Part shown: piece after piece, positions 1 through 9,915 of the stretch | Layout: every line of letters begins with the position of its first letter | How positions within the stretch are numbered: the first letter of the stretch is position 1 | Notes under the pieces: generated by a model | What the model saw: the letters and a program-made list of their open reading frames with translations, nothing else | What the model was told of the DNA's origin: nothing | Database searches by the model: none | Position numbers and translations under genes: made by a program | Source: Pseudomonas piscis | GTDB lineage: Bacteria; Pseudomonadota; Gammaproteobacteria; Pseudomonadales; Pseudomonadaceae | Assembly (NCBI RefSeq): GCF_009380155.1 | Contig: NZ_WHUV01000002.1 | Span: forward strand, 1,240,001 to 1,304,000 | Length of the DNA: 64,000 nucleotides | Direction of reading: 5' to 3'

Positions 1-102
1 TTGCTCATCAGGCCAGCGGACGATGGGATCGGGCGCCGGGTGATGGCCGGAGAACTGACGACTTCCATCCCCGGCGTGACGATCCCTGGCGGCACTCAAT
101 AA
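1..102 (+). CDS. Possible C-terminal end of an upstream gene (partial)
   Basis: Frame 1 is open from the first base to a TAA at 100-102, about 33 residues ending ...IPGVTIPGGTQ. The 5' part is outside the window and I do not recognise the tail. In pseudomonads the genes next to dihydropyrimidinase are often a nucleobase permease or an amidohydrolase, but nothing in these residues identifies either. A 33-codon open stretch in high-G+C DNA can also be chance. Confidence 0.3.
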   Translation: MLIRPADDGIGRRVMAGELTTSIPGVTIPGGTQ

Positions 103-2032
<1,930 letters not shown>

Positions 2033-2240
2033 ACCTGTAGCCCTGTAGCCCTGTAGCCCTGTAGCCCTGTAGCCCTGTAGCCGCTGCCGAGCCTTGGCGA
2101 GGCTTGGCGAGGCTGCGATCGGGTTGGGAGGCATTCCGACGAAGCGCGCCCTAACCCGGCTATCGCGTTCTCCCTGGCGCACCGCAAGCGCAGGTTTTGC
2201 GGCAACTGCGTTGCCGATCGCAACCCCGCTGGGGCTACAG
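2033..2240. repeat. REP-type inverted repeat pair with an 8-bp tandem array
   Basis: Immediately after the hydA stop codon there are five perfect copies of the octamer CCCTGTAG at 2041-2080, plus one degenerate copy at 2033-2040. They run into a GC-rich REP-like arm containing GGCGAGGCTGCGATCGG. The inverse arm ends with GGGGCTACAG at 2231-2240. The two arms in opposite orientation form a REP doublet. The tandem octamers look like expansion of the first bases of the left arm. Confidence 0.8.
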
Positions 2241-2338
2241 AAACAGGCAGCGAATCAGAGGTCAGCGCGATAACCGCTCCATCGCTGAAAAACAATGCCC
2301 ATCAGAGGCATTCGATAAAAAAACCTGAGGCCAGAACC

Positions 2339-3706
2339 GTGATCCAGACCCTGAACCACTTGCCCCGTCCGACCCTGAACGGCGCCACCCTCGCCGAGCA
2401 TTTCAGCGACCTGGCGCCACCCCTGACCCCACGCCAGGCGCAGCTGGAAGCTTCGCGCTGCCTGTACTGCTACGACGCGCCCTGCGTCAACGCCTGCCCC
2501 AGCGAGATCGACATTCCCTCGTTCATCCGCCACATCCACACCGACAACGTCCAGGGCGCGGCACAGAATATCCTCGCGGCGAATATCCTCGGCGGCAGCT
2601 GCGCCCGGGTCTGCCCCACCGAGGTCCTGTGCCAGCAGGCTTGCGTGCGCAACAACGCCCAGGAATGCGCGCCGGTGCTGATCGGCCAACTGCAGCGCTA
2701 CGCCCTGGACAACGCGCAGTTCAGCCAGCATCCGTTCCAGCGCGCCGCCGCCACCGGCAAGCGTATCGCCGTGGTCGGCGCCGGCCCGGCCGGGCTGTCC
2801 TGCGCCCACCGCAGCGCCTTGCACGGCCATGAGGTGGTGATCTTCGAGGCCCGGGAAAAAGCCGGGGGCCTCAACGAATACGGGATCGCCAAGTACAAGC
2901 TGGTGGACGATTTCGCCCAGCGCGAACTGGAGTTCCTGCTCGACGTCGGCGGCATCGAGATCCGCCATGGCCAGATACTGGGCGACAACTTGAGCCTGAG
3001 CGAACTGCGCCAAGAGTTCGACGCGGTATTCCTCGGCCTGGGCCTGGCGGCCAGCAAGCGCCTGGGCCTGGAGCACGAGGACGCCCCCGGGCTACTGGCG
3101 GCCACCGACTACATCCGCGAGCTGCGCCAGGCTGACGACCTTGGCCAGTTGCCCCTGGCCGAGCGCTGCATCGTCATCGGCGCCGGTAATACCGCCATCG
3201 ACATGGCGGTGCAGATGGCCCGCCTCGGCGCCCGCGACGTCAACCTGGTATACCGCCGTGGCGCCGCCGACATGGGCGCCACCGGCCATGAGCAGGACAT
3301 CGCCAAGGCCAACCAGGTGCGGCTGCTGACCTGGGCCGCTCCCGAGCAGGTATTGCTGGACGACCAGGGCCGGGTGCGCGGCATGCGCTTTGCCCGCACC
3401 CAACTGGTGGAGGGCCGCCTGCAGACCACCGGCGAAACCTTCGAGCTGGCCGCCGACGCGATCTTCAAGGCCATCGGCCAGGCGTTCGACAGCGCCAGCC
3501 TGGGCGATCCACTGGCCCGGGAGCTCAAGCGCAGCGGCGATCGCATCGCCGTGGACGAGCAACTGCGCACCAGCATTCCCGGAGTCTACGCCGGTGGCGA
3601 CTGCACCAGCCTCGGCCAGGACCTCACCGTCCAGGCCGTGCAGCACGGCAAGCTGGCCGCCGAGGCCATGCATGCCCAACTCATGCTCAACGTGGAGGCT
3701 GCGTGA
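2339..3706 (+). CDS. preT: NAD-dependent dihydropyrimidine dehydrogenase subunit PreT
   Basis: A 455-residue flavoprotein resembling the small subunit of glutamate synthase. With PreA it interconverts uracil or thymine and their 5,6-dihydro forms using NAD(H). Two N-terminal [4Fe-4S] Cys groups are visible (Cys41/44/49/53 and Cys88/92/98/102). A GAGPAG FAD-binding motif lies near residue 147 and a second dinucleotide motif, GAGNTA, near 280. Translation starts with GTG after CTGAGG. The stop codon overlaps the preA start in TGATG, so the two subunits are translationally coupled. Confidence 0.93.
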   Translation: MIQTLNHLPRPTLNGATLAEHFSDLAPPLTPRQAQLEASRCLYCYDAPCVNACPSEIDIPSFIRHIHTDNVQGAAQNILAANILGGSCARVCPTEVLCQQACVRNNAQECAPVLIGQLQRYALDNAQFSQHPFQRAAATGKRIAVVGAGPAGLSCAHRSALHGHEVVIFEAREKAGGLNEYGIAKYKLVDDFAQRELEFLLDVGGIEIRHGQILGDNLSLSELRQEFDAVFLGLGLAASKRLGLEHEDAPGLLAATDYIRELRQADDLGQLPLAERCIVIGAGNTAIDMAVQMARLGARDVNLVYRRGAADMGATGHEQDIAKANQVRLLTWAAPEQVLLDDQGRVRGMRFARTQLVEGRLQTTGETFELAADAIFKAIGQAFDSASLGDPLARELKRSGDRIAVDEQLRTSIPGVYAGGDCTSLGQDLTVQAVQHGKLAAEAMHAQLMLNVEAA

Positions 3707-4998
3707 TGGCCGATCTGTCGATTGTGTTCGCAGGAATCAAGGCGCCCAATCCGTTCTGGCTGGCCTCCGCGCCGCCCACCGACAAAGCCTACAACGTGGT
3801 CCGCGCCTTCGAGGCGGGCTGGGGCGGCGTGGTCTGGAAAACCCTCGGCGAAGACCCGGCGGCGGTCAACGTGTCGTCACGCTACTCGGCGCATTTCGGC
3901 GCCAACCGCGAGGTGCTGGGGATCAACAACATCGAGCTGATCACCGACCGTTCCCTGGAGATCAACCTCAGGGAAATCACCCAGGTGAAGAAGGACTGGC
4001 CGGACCGGGCGCTGATCGTCTCGCTGATGGTGCCTTGCGTCGAGGATTCGTGGAAACACATCCTGCCGCTGGTGGAGGCCACCGGCGCCGATGGCATCGA
4101 GCTGAACTTCGGTTGCCCCCACGGCATGCCGGAACGCGGCATGGGCGCGGCGGTGGGCCAGGTGCCGGAGTACGTCGAGCAGGTGACCCGCTGGTGCAAG
4201 ACGTACTGCTCGCTGCCGGTGATCGTCAAGCTGACGCCGAACATCACCGACATCCGCCAGTCGGCACGCGCCGCCCACCGTGGCGGGGCCGATGCGGTGT
4301 CGTTGATCAACACCATCAACTCCATCACCAGCGTCGATCTGGAGCGCATGGTGGCCCACCCGATGGTGGGCAGCCAGAGCACCCACGGCGGCTACTGCGG
4401 CTCGGCAGTCAAGCCGATCGCCCTGAACATGGTGGCCGAGATCGCCCGCGACCCGCAGACCCGTGGCTTGCCGATCTGCGGCATCGGCGGTATCGGCAGC
4501 TGGCGCGATGCCGCGGAGTTCGTGGCCCTGGGCTGCGGCGCGGTGCAGGTGTGCACGGCGGCGATGCTGCATGGCTTTCGTATCGTCGACGAGATGCAGG
4601 ATGGCCTTTCGCGGTGGATGGACAGCCAGGGCTACCACAGCCTGCAGGACTTCTCCGGGCGGGCGGTGGGCAACACCACCGACTGGAAGTACCTGGATAT
4701 CAACTACCAGGTGATCGCGAAAATTGACCAGGAGGCGTGCATCGGCTGCGGCCGTTGTCATATTGCCTGCGAAGACACTTCACACCAGGCCATCGCCAGC
4801 CTCAGGCAAGCGGACGGCACCCATAAATATGAGGTGATCGACGAAGAATGCGTGGGCTGCAACCTGTGCCAGATCACCTGCCCGGTGCAGGATTGCATCG
4901 AGATGGTGCCGCAGCAGACCGGCAAGCCGTTCCTCGACTGGCTGCATGACCCCCGCAACCCTCACCGCGAGGAAGCAGCCACAAGCGGCAAGTTCTAA
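3706..4998 (+). CDS. preA: NAD-dependent dihydropyrimidine dehydrogenase subunit PreA
   Basis: About 430 residues. The N-terminal part is an FMN-dependent dihydroorotate dehydrogenase-like TIM barrel. The C-terminal part is a two-cluster ferredoxin domain (CIGCGRCHIAC and CVGCNLCQITCP). It forms the catalytic half of the PreTA complex of reductive pyrimidine catabolism. I chose the ATG at 3706 because GGAGG lies 7 bases upstream. A GTG one codon earlier (3703) is the alternative, but its spacing is only 4 bases. The gene ends just before a strong hairpin that separates it from the convergent regulator. Confidence 0.93.
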   Translation: MADLSIVFAGIKAPNPFWLASAPPTDKAYNVVRAFEAGWGGVVWKTLGEDPAAVNVSSRYSAHFGANREVLGINNIELITDRSLEINLREITQVKKDWPDRALIVSLMVPCVEDSWKHILPLVEATGADGIELNFGCPHGMPERGMGAAVGQVPEYVEQVTRWCKTYCSLPVIVKLTPNITDIRQSARAAHRGGADAVSLINTINSITSVDLERMVAHPMVGSQSTHGGYCGSAVKPIALNMVAEIARDPQTRGLPICGIGGIGSWRDAAEFVALGCGAVQVCTAAMLHGFRIVDEMQDGLSRWMDSQGYHSLQDFSGRAVGNTTDWKYLDINYQVIAKIDQEACIGCGRCHIACEDTSHQAIASLRQADGTHKYEVIDEECVGCNLCQITCPVQDCIEMVPQQTGKPFLDWLHDPRNPHREEAATSGKF

Positions 4999-5008
4999 GC
5001 AGCAAGTC

Positions 5009-5039
5009 GCAAGCTTCAAGCTCCTAGCTTGAAGCTTGC
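5009..5039. terminator. Perfect hairpin between convergent genes
   Basis: A perfect 14-bp stem (GCAAGCTTCAAGCT / AGCTTGAAGCTTGC) with a 3-base loop lies between the stop codons of preA and the convergent tetR gene. No long T-run follows on the plus strand, so it may terminate weakly. It could also be a member of the AAGCTTGAAGC-type intergenic repeat family common in pseudomonads. Confidence 0.6.
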
Positions 5040-5064
5040 TTTCACTTGCCGCTTGCCGCTGCGT

Positions 5065-5685
5065 CTATGGTTCGAGGCCGATGCCGCGCAGGATCACGCT
5101 GGTGACGGTCTGCACCGCCCGTTCGAACTGCAGATCCGACAGCGGCTGGTGGTCGTTGAGGATGTTCACCTGGTGGTCGAAGTCGGCGTAGTGCTGGGTC
5201 GAGGCCCAGATCAGGTACAGCAGCGCCGAGGGTTCCACCGCAAGGATCCGTCCGTCCTCGACCCATTGGCGGATCTTGGCTTCCTTCATCTTCGCCCAGT
5301 CGTACAGGCTCTCGTCCAACGCGGTGCCCAGGCTTGGCGCACCATGCATGATCTCGTTGGCCCAGACCTTGGAACCGTGGGGGCGGCTGCGCGAATGCTG
5401 CATCTTGGCGCGGATGTAGCTGCTGAGCACCACCCGCGGGTCGTCGAACATCTCGAAGCACAGGGCGTCCTGCTTCCACACTTCCAGCAGGTCCAGCAAC
5501 ACCGCGCTGTAGAGCTCGTGCTTGGTGCTGAAGTAGTAATGCAGGTTGGAACGCGGCAGTTGTACCTCTTCGGCGATATCGGCCATGGCGGTGCCGGCGT
5601 AGCCCTTTTCGGCGAAGACTTTCTCGGCCCCCAGCAGGATCTTTTCCACGTTGTTGCGACGAATCTCGATCTTGTGATTGCCCAT
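5065..5685 (-). CDS. TetR-family regulator, RutR-like, probably of pyrimidine catabolism
   Basis: A 206-residue protein with an N-terminal helix-turn-helix: ILLGAEKVFAEKGYAGT, then MADIAEEVQLPRSNLHYYF. The C-terminal ligand-binding domain is typical of the RutR group. The start at 5685 has AGGAGCC upstream; an in-frame extension to 5724 lacks such a signal. It converges on preA, and this position suggests it controls the hydA-preT-preA genes, probably sensing a pyrimidine or a breakdown product. Regulatory target and ligand are inferred from context only. Confidence 0.82.
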   Translation of the reverse strand: MGNHKIEIRRNNVEKILLGAEKVFAEKGYAGTAMADIAEEVQLPRSNLHYYFSTKHELYSAVLLDLLEVWKQDALCFEMFDDPRVVLSSYIRAKMQHSRSRPHGSKVWANEIMHGAPSLGTALDESLYDWAKMKEAKIRQWVEDGRILAVEPSALLYLIWASTQHYADFDHQVNILNDHQPLSDLQFERAVQTVTSVILRGIGLEP

Positions 5686-5991
5686 GAGGGCTCCTACGAA
5701 AACAGTCTGCGGCAAGACTAGCACCCTGCTAAGAGCACTTCTAACTCAAGCACTGCCGAGAAAACCGGCTTGCTTGCCCGCTAGAAACAACACAGATCAC
5801 CGGTGCCAGTGCCATGCCTGCATAAACGTGGCGGCTGATTCATGGGAACCACACCCTGCTCGCCTTTTCATGTTAAATCACGCCCTGACGCAGCCCACCC
5901 GTACCCTGGGCCGAGGAGACGACTCGCCGCCCAGCGATTGACGCGACAACGCTTTGCCCCAACAGGCAGGGAGCATCCTTACGGAGACCTC

Positions 5992-6714
5992 ATGGACGAA
6001 TTCAAGCGCTTCAATTTCAATTTGAGTTTCGACAGGCAGAAAATCGCTCAAGTCCCGGAGCGACTGCAGATCCAGAGAAGCCTTGGTTTCTTGCGGGAGA
6101 TCGGCAGGATCGACCCTATCCTCAAGCACTGGTTCTTGTGCGCTGACAGCCGCAACAAGGGCCTGGAGCATGAGGTGCTACTCGACGAAACCAGTTTTGT
6201 CCGCGAAGTACAGTCCTGGAAGGATGAGGACTTCGCCATCAATGACATGAGCTTTGTGCTCTGGAACGGGATATCCGACCCGCTCAAAGGCGGGCTTTCA
6301 CTCAAGTACCACGCAAGGAACAGAGGTTCGCTGCCCACGGGCCTCGAGTTTTCCGACGCCGGGACCTTGGTCCGCTGCTTGCAAAATCCACGGCAAGGCT
6401 TGGTGGAGCTGATCAGCACGGCGCTTGAGTTCTGGCCGGAGATCGCCTGGGGCGTGGTGGCCCCCAACGCTTACTACCGCCGGCAACGAACCTTCGCAGA
6501 CAGGCAAACCATCGGCTGGATCGGCTACTGCCCCCAGCCCTTGTCGGCGCAGGACTTCCCCCAGGTGGATGAACTGCGCCCAACCCCGGCCCAAGGCAGC
6601 ATCATCGTCACATGCCCCGGCGTCATGGATGAAGGCAACGCACAACATCTAAAGAAAACCGCAACGACCGACGCCAAGCTGGTCGAGCTGGGGTTCTTGC
6701 CCATGCGGCATTAA
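5992..6714 (+). CDS. Imm52-family immunity protein (orphan)
   Basis: A 240-residue soluble protein. The pattern HWFLCADSRNK, an LWNG motif, AYYRRQRTFADRQTIGWIGYCP and a late GSIIVTCPG match the Imm52 family of immunity proteins. That family is usually encoded next to Tox-REase-5 nuclease toxins of type VI secretion and polymorphic-toxin systems. The ATG at 5992 follows ACGGAGACC; the frame is open further upstream (to 5842) without a better start. No toxin, VgrG, PAAR or Hcp gene is adjacent, so it would act as an orphan immunity gene. The family call is from remembered motif pattern. Confidence 0.7.
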   Translation: MDEFKRFNFNLSFDRQKIAQVPERLQIQRSLGFLREIGRIDPILKHWFLCADSRNKGLEHEVLLDETSFVREVQSWKDEDFAINDMSFVLWNGISDPLKGGLSLKYHARNRGSLPTGLEFSDAGTLVRCLQNPRQGLVELISTALEFWPEIAWGVVAPNAYYRRQRTFADRQTIGWIGYCPQPLSAQDFPQVDELRPTPAQGSIIVTCPGVMDEGNAQHLKKTATTDAKLVELGFLPMRH

Positions 6715-6898
6715 ACACGCCTTCGGGGTTTCGCTGACGGGCATCATTGGGTAGGATCGGCCTCCCGCTCATTTGCAGCCGTCACTGCAGTGCTCCGTCC
6801 AAGCGTTGATTCGCGACACGGGCATACAGGTCTCTGCCCAAATGCCGGCCCTACCCTACCGCCGGCCATCTAATCAGTTACCAAGATGGATCATCCCC

Positions 6899-7333
6899 AT
6901 GAAGATTCGCCCTCGCGTCGCTGCGGACGACGCCTTGCTTACCGCGCTCTGGGAGCGTTCGGTACGCGCCACCCATGACTTCATCAGCGAAGACGACATC
7001 CAGCGCCTCTACCCGCTGATACGTGACAGCTACCTGCCGGCCCTGCAAGTGCTGGTCTGGGAGAACCCCGATGCCACGCCCGGCGGCTTCATCGCCATTG
7101 GCGACGACACCGTGCAAATGCTGTTCATCGAACCGGCCCAGCGTGGCCAGGGCATCGGCCGCCAGTTGCTGGATCAGGTCCGGCAGCCGGGTCTGAAGGT
7201 CGATGTCAACGAGCAGAACCCCCAGGCCCATGGCTTCTACCGTCACTACGGGTTCGTCGACTACGGTCGCTCGGAAACCGATGGCGAAGGCAAGCCGTAC
7301 CCCATCATCCACATGCAGTTGCAAGACGCTTGA
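6899..7333 (+). CDS. GNAT-family N-acetyltransferase
   Basis: A 144-residue protein with the acetyl-CoA-binding signature RGQGIGRQLL (motif A). A C-terminal part, NPQAHGFYRHYGFVDYGRSETDGEGKPYP, is typical of YjaB-like GNAT enzymes. The substrate is not predictable. The open frame extends upstream to 6773, but the extension is low-complexity and unlike the family, which normally starts at MKIRPR. The ribosome binding site is weak. It is not clearly co-transcribed with its neighbours. Confidence 0.8.
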   Translation: MKIRPRVAADDALLTALWERSVRATHDFISEDDIQRLYPLIRDSYLPALQVLVWENPDATPGGFIAIGDDTVQMLFIEPAQRGQGIGRQLLDQVRQPGLKVDVNEQNPQAHGFYRHYGFVDYGRSETDGEGKPYPIIHMQLQDA

Positions 7334-7389
7334 ACCAAACCGGCGCCCCAGCGGCGCCGGTTCCCTGGCTTTTCTACAGGTAACCTGCC

Positions 7390-7758
7390 ATGTCGTTGAA
7401 AACACTCTGCACCACCTCCGCCCTTCTCGCCTGCCTGCTGACCACCGGTTCGGCGCTGGCCCACGCCCACCTGAAAACCACCACGCCCGCCGCCGACAGC
7501 AGCGCCAGCGCCCCCAGCGAGCTGCGCCTGGAGTTCAGCGAGGGCGTGGAAGCGGCCTTCACCAAGGTCGAGCTGAGCAAGGACGGCACCCCCATCGCGC
7601 TCAAGGGCCTGGCCACCGAAGGCGCGGACAAGAAGACCCTGGTCGTCACCCCCGCCAGTGCTCCGCTGCCGGCCGGCAGCTACAAGGTGCAATGGCACGC
7701 CGTGTCGGTGGACACCCACAAGAGCGAAGGCAGCTACAGCTTCAAGGTGAGCCCGTAA
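7390..7758 (+). CDS. copC: Periplasmic copper-binding protein CopC
   Basis: A 122-residue protein. It has a Sec signal peptide (MSLKTLCTTSALLACLLTTGSALA) and then mature HAHLKTTTPAADS, where the N-terminal His is a copper ligand. The C-terminal HAVSVDTHKSEG carries the second conserved His pair. The Met-rich loop of classic Pseudomonas plasmid CopC is absent, so this is the short YobA/CopC chromosomal type. It is followed after 3 bases by copD, so the two act together in periplasmic copper handling and uptake. Confidence 0.9.
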   Translation: MSLKTLCTTSALLACLLTTGSALAHAHLKTTTPAADSSASAPSELRLEFSEGVEAAFTKVELSKDGTPIALKGLATEGADKKTLVVTPASAPLPAGSYKVQWHAVSVDTHKSEGSYSFKVSP

Positions 7759-7761
7759 CCC

Positions 7762-8616
7762 GTGGCGTCATGGCTGGTGCTATGCCGCTTCGTGCATTTC
7801 GCCGCGATCCTGACCCTGGTCGGGGCCTGGGGCTTGCGCCCGCTGCTGCTGGGCCGAGGCCATGAAGTCGTGCAGCGGCGGCTGGACCGCGTGGCTCGCG
7901 GGCTGACCCTGGTCGGGCTTGGCAGCGGCCTGGCCTGGTTGCTGCTGATCAGCGCCAGCATGGCCGATTCCTGGGCCGCCGCCCTGGACCCGGCGACGTT
8001 ATGGCTGGTACTGGGCAAGACGTTCTTCGGCCAGGTCTGGACCTGGCACCTGGCGCTCAACCTGGTGTTGCTGGGCCTGCTGCTGACACCCCTGGGCCGT
8101 TCCCTGCCGCTGCGCCTGGGGCTGGCCGCCCTGCTCCTGGGCACCCTGGCCCCGGTGGGCCACGGCGCCATGTTCGATGGCCTCAAGGGGCAATTGTTGA
8201 TTCTCAACCAGATCGTCCACCTGGGCTGCGTCGGCCTGTGGCTGGGCGGTTTGCTGGTATTGCTGATGGTCCTGCGCCAGCCGCAGGCGTCCATGGAGCC
8301 GCTGCTGCGGCGCTTCAGCGGCGTGGGCTACGTGCTGGTGGCGGGCCTGCTGACCAGCGGCCTGGTCAACGTACGGATGCTCACTGGCCAATGGTGGCCG
8401 ACTCCGCTGTTCAGCGGTTTCGCCCTGGTGCTGTTGGTGAAAGCCCTGCTGGTGGCCGGCATGCTGGCCCTGGCCCTGTTCAATCGCTTGCGCACCCGGG
8501 GCTGCGACCAGCGCCTGGACAGCCTGCGCCGCAGCGTGGGCCTGGAGTGGTTACTGGGCATCGCGGCCGTGGCGGCCGTCGCCCTGTTGGGCACCCTACC
8601 GCCGCTGCAAGCCTGA
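7762..8616 (+). CDS. copD: Copper homeostasis inner-membrane protein CopD
   Basis: 284 residues with about eight hydrophobic segments. Conserved His residues appear at the ends of membrane helices (FVHFAAIL, VGHGAMFD, IVHLGCVGLWLGG), as expected for CopD/PcoD copper transporters. Translation begins with GTG three bases after the copC stop, so the genes form one operon. It probably takes copper from CopC across the inner membrane. It ends just before a REP-type repeat. Confidence 0.88.
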   Translation: MASWLVLCRFVHFAAILTLVGAWGLRPLLLGRGHEVVQRRLDRVARGLTLVGLGSGLAWLLLISASMADSWAAALDPATLWLVLGKTFFGQVWTWHLALNLVLLGLLLTPLGRSLPLRLGLAALLLGTLAPVGHGAMFDGLKGQLLILNQIVHLGCVGLWLGGLLVLLMVLRQPQASMEPLLRRFSGVGYVLVAGLLTSGLVNVRMLTGQWWPTPLFSGFALVLLVKALLVAGMLALALFNRLRTRGCDQRLDSLRRSVGLEWLLGIAAVAAVALLGTLPPLQA

Positions 8617-8623
8617 ACCGCCT

Positions 8624-8774
8624 TTGTAGCCGCCGCCCAGCGCCAGCGCGGCTGCGACCGGGCGCGCAGCGCCCGCAGAAGCAGGCACCGCAATTATCCA
8701 AATGGAATGCATAGGCCGGTTTGGCGAGGGCTGCGTTCTCGTGCGCAGCCTCGCGGGCTCGACAGCGACTACAG
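8624..8774. repeat. REP-type inverted repeat pair
   Basis: The left arm starts TGTAGCCGCCGCCC and contains GGCTGCGACCGGGCG. The opposite arm ends GCGACTACAG at about 8765-8774. It has the same arm signature (CTGTAGCC...GGCTGCGA) as the pair at 2033-2240, so both belong to one repeat family. It lies between copD and the convergent efflux operon. Confidence 0.65.
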
Positions 8775-8784
8775 GGCGGTAGCG

Positions 8785-9915
8785 CTAGGGGGTGACGGAG
8801 GTGTCGATGCTGACCACTACCGACAGCCCCGGGCGCAGGCGATCCAGCTCTTGCTGGTCAGGGTCGACGGTGATCCGCACTGGCACCCGCTGGGCGATCT
8901 TGACGAAGTTGCCGGTGGCGTTGTCCGCCTGCAGCAAGGCGAATTCCGAGCCGGTGGCCGGCGAGATCAGCTGCACCTTGCCGGTGAACTTGCGGTGGTT
9001 CAGCGCATCCACGGTGAAGCTCACCGGCTGCCCCAGCCGGACGTTGTCCATCTGGGTTTCCTTCATGTTGGCGATCACCCACAGCTGGTCCGGCACCAGG
9101 GCCATCAACTGTGCCCCGGAGTTGACGTAGGCCCCCAGGCGCACGCCGATCTGCCCCAGCTGGCCATCGCGCGGGGCGAGGATCCGGGTGTTGGATAGGT
9201 CGATCCGCGCCAGTTGCACCGCCGCTTCGGCATTGGCCACCGCCGCCTCCAGGGAGCCGCGATTGACGATCACGGTCTGCAGGTCCTGGCGGGCGATTTC
9301 CAGCTGGGCTTGGGCCTGGGCCACCGCCGCCACGGTCTGGGCATTGGCGGCGCGGGTCACGTCCAGTTCACGCCGGGACACCGAACCATCGGCGATCAGC
9401 GCCTCGTTGCGCGACAGGTCCGCGGCGCTCTTGCGCGCCTGGGCCTGGCTGTCGGCCAGGGCCGCCTGGCGCAGCTTGATGGTGGCTTCGGCGCTGTTGC
9501 GTTGTTGCAGGTTATTGGCCAGGGAGGCCTTCTGCACCGCCAGCTGGGCCAGGGACTGGTCCAGGCGTTGCTGGTAGATGCGGTCGTCCAGGCGCACCAG
9601 CAGGTCGCCGGTCTTGACGTGCTGGAAGTCTTGCACTGGCACTTCGAACACATAGCCGCTGAGCTGCGGCCCGATGATCGTCACCTGGCCACGCACCAGG
9701 GCGTTCTCGGTGCTTTCGATGGCGCTGGAAAACGGCGGCAGCTGCCAGGCGTAGAGCACGATCAGCACGCCGACGATGGCGATCGCGGCGAACCCCAGGG
9801 ACGAGATGATCCGCACCGCCAACGGCCGTGGCTCGGTGGCGGGAATGGTCGGCGGGCCATTGGGCTCGGGGCTGGAGGCGATGGCATTGGTGGTGGGATT
9901 GACGGTTTCGCTCAT
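8785..9915 (-). CDS. HlyD/EmrA-family membrane fusion protein
   Basis: A 376-residue periplasmic adaptor with one N-terminal membrane anchor (IISSLGFAAIAIVGVLIVLYAW). It also has the lipoyl/biotinyl-like motif VRGQVTIIGPQLSGYVFEVPVQDFQHVKTGDLLVRLDD and a long coiled-coil rich in Ala and Gln (about residues 110-210). It would link the MFS pump encoded just upstream to an outer-membrane channel that is not in the window. The ATG at 9915 overlaps the pump's stop codon in ATGA. An in-frame extension to 9984 would lie inside the pump gene and is unlikely. Confidence 0.9.
   Translation of the reverse strand: MSETVNPTTNAIASSPEPNGPPTIPATEPRPLAVRIISSLGFAAIAIVGVLIVLYAWQLPPFSSAIESTENALVRGQVTIIGPQLSGYVFEVPVQDFQHVKTGDLLVRLDDRIYQQRLDQSLAQLAVQKASLANNLQQRNSAEATIKLRQAALADSQAQARKSAADLSRNEALIADGSVSRRELDVTRAANAQTVAAVAQAQAQLEIARQDLQTVIVNRGSLEAAVANAEAAVQLARIDLSNTRILAPRDGQLGQIGVRLGAYVNSGAQLMALVPDQLWVIANMKETQMDNVRLGQPVSFTVDALNHRKFTGKVQLISPATGSEFALLQADNATGNFVKIAQRVPVRITVDPDQQELDRLRPGLSVVVSIDTSVTP

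Noticed and set aside
2041..2080. Tandem octamers considered as a CRISPR-like array
   Set aside because: Units are directly contiguous with no spacers, and they are part of a REP arm.
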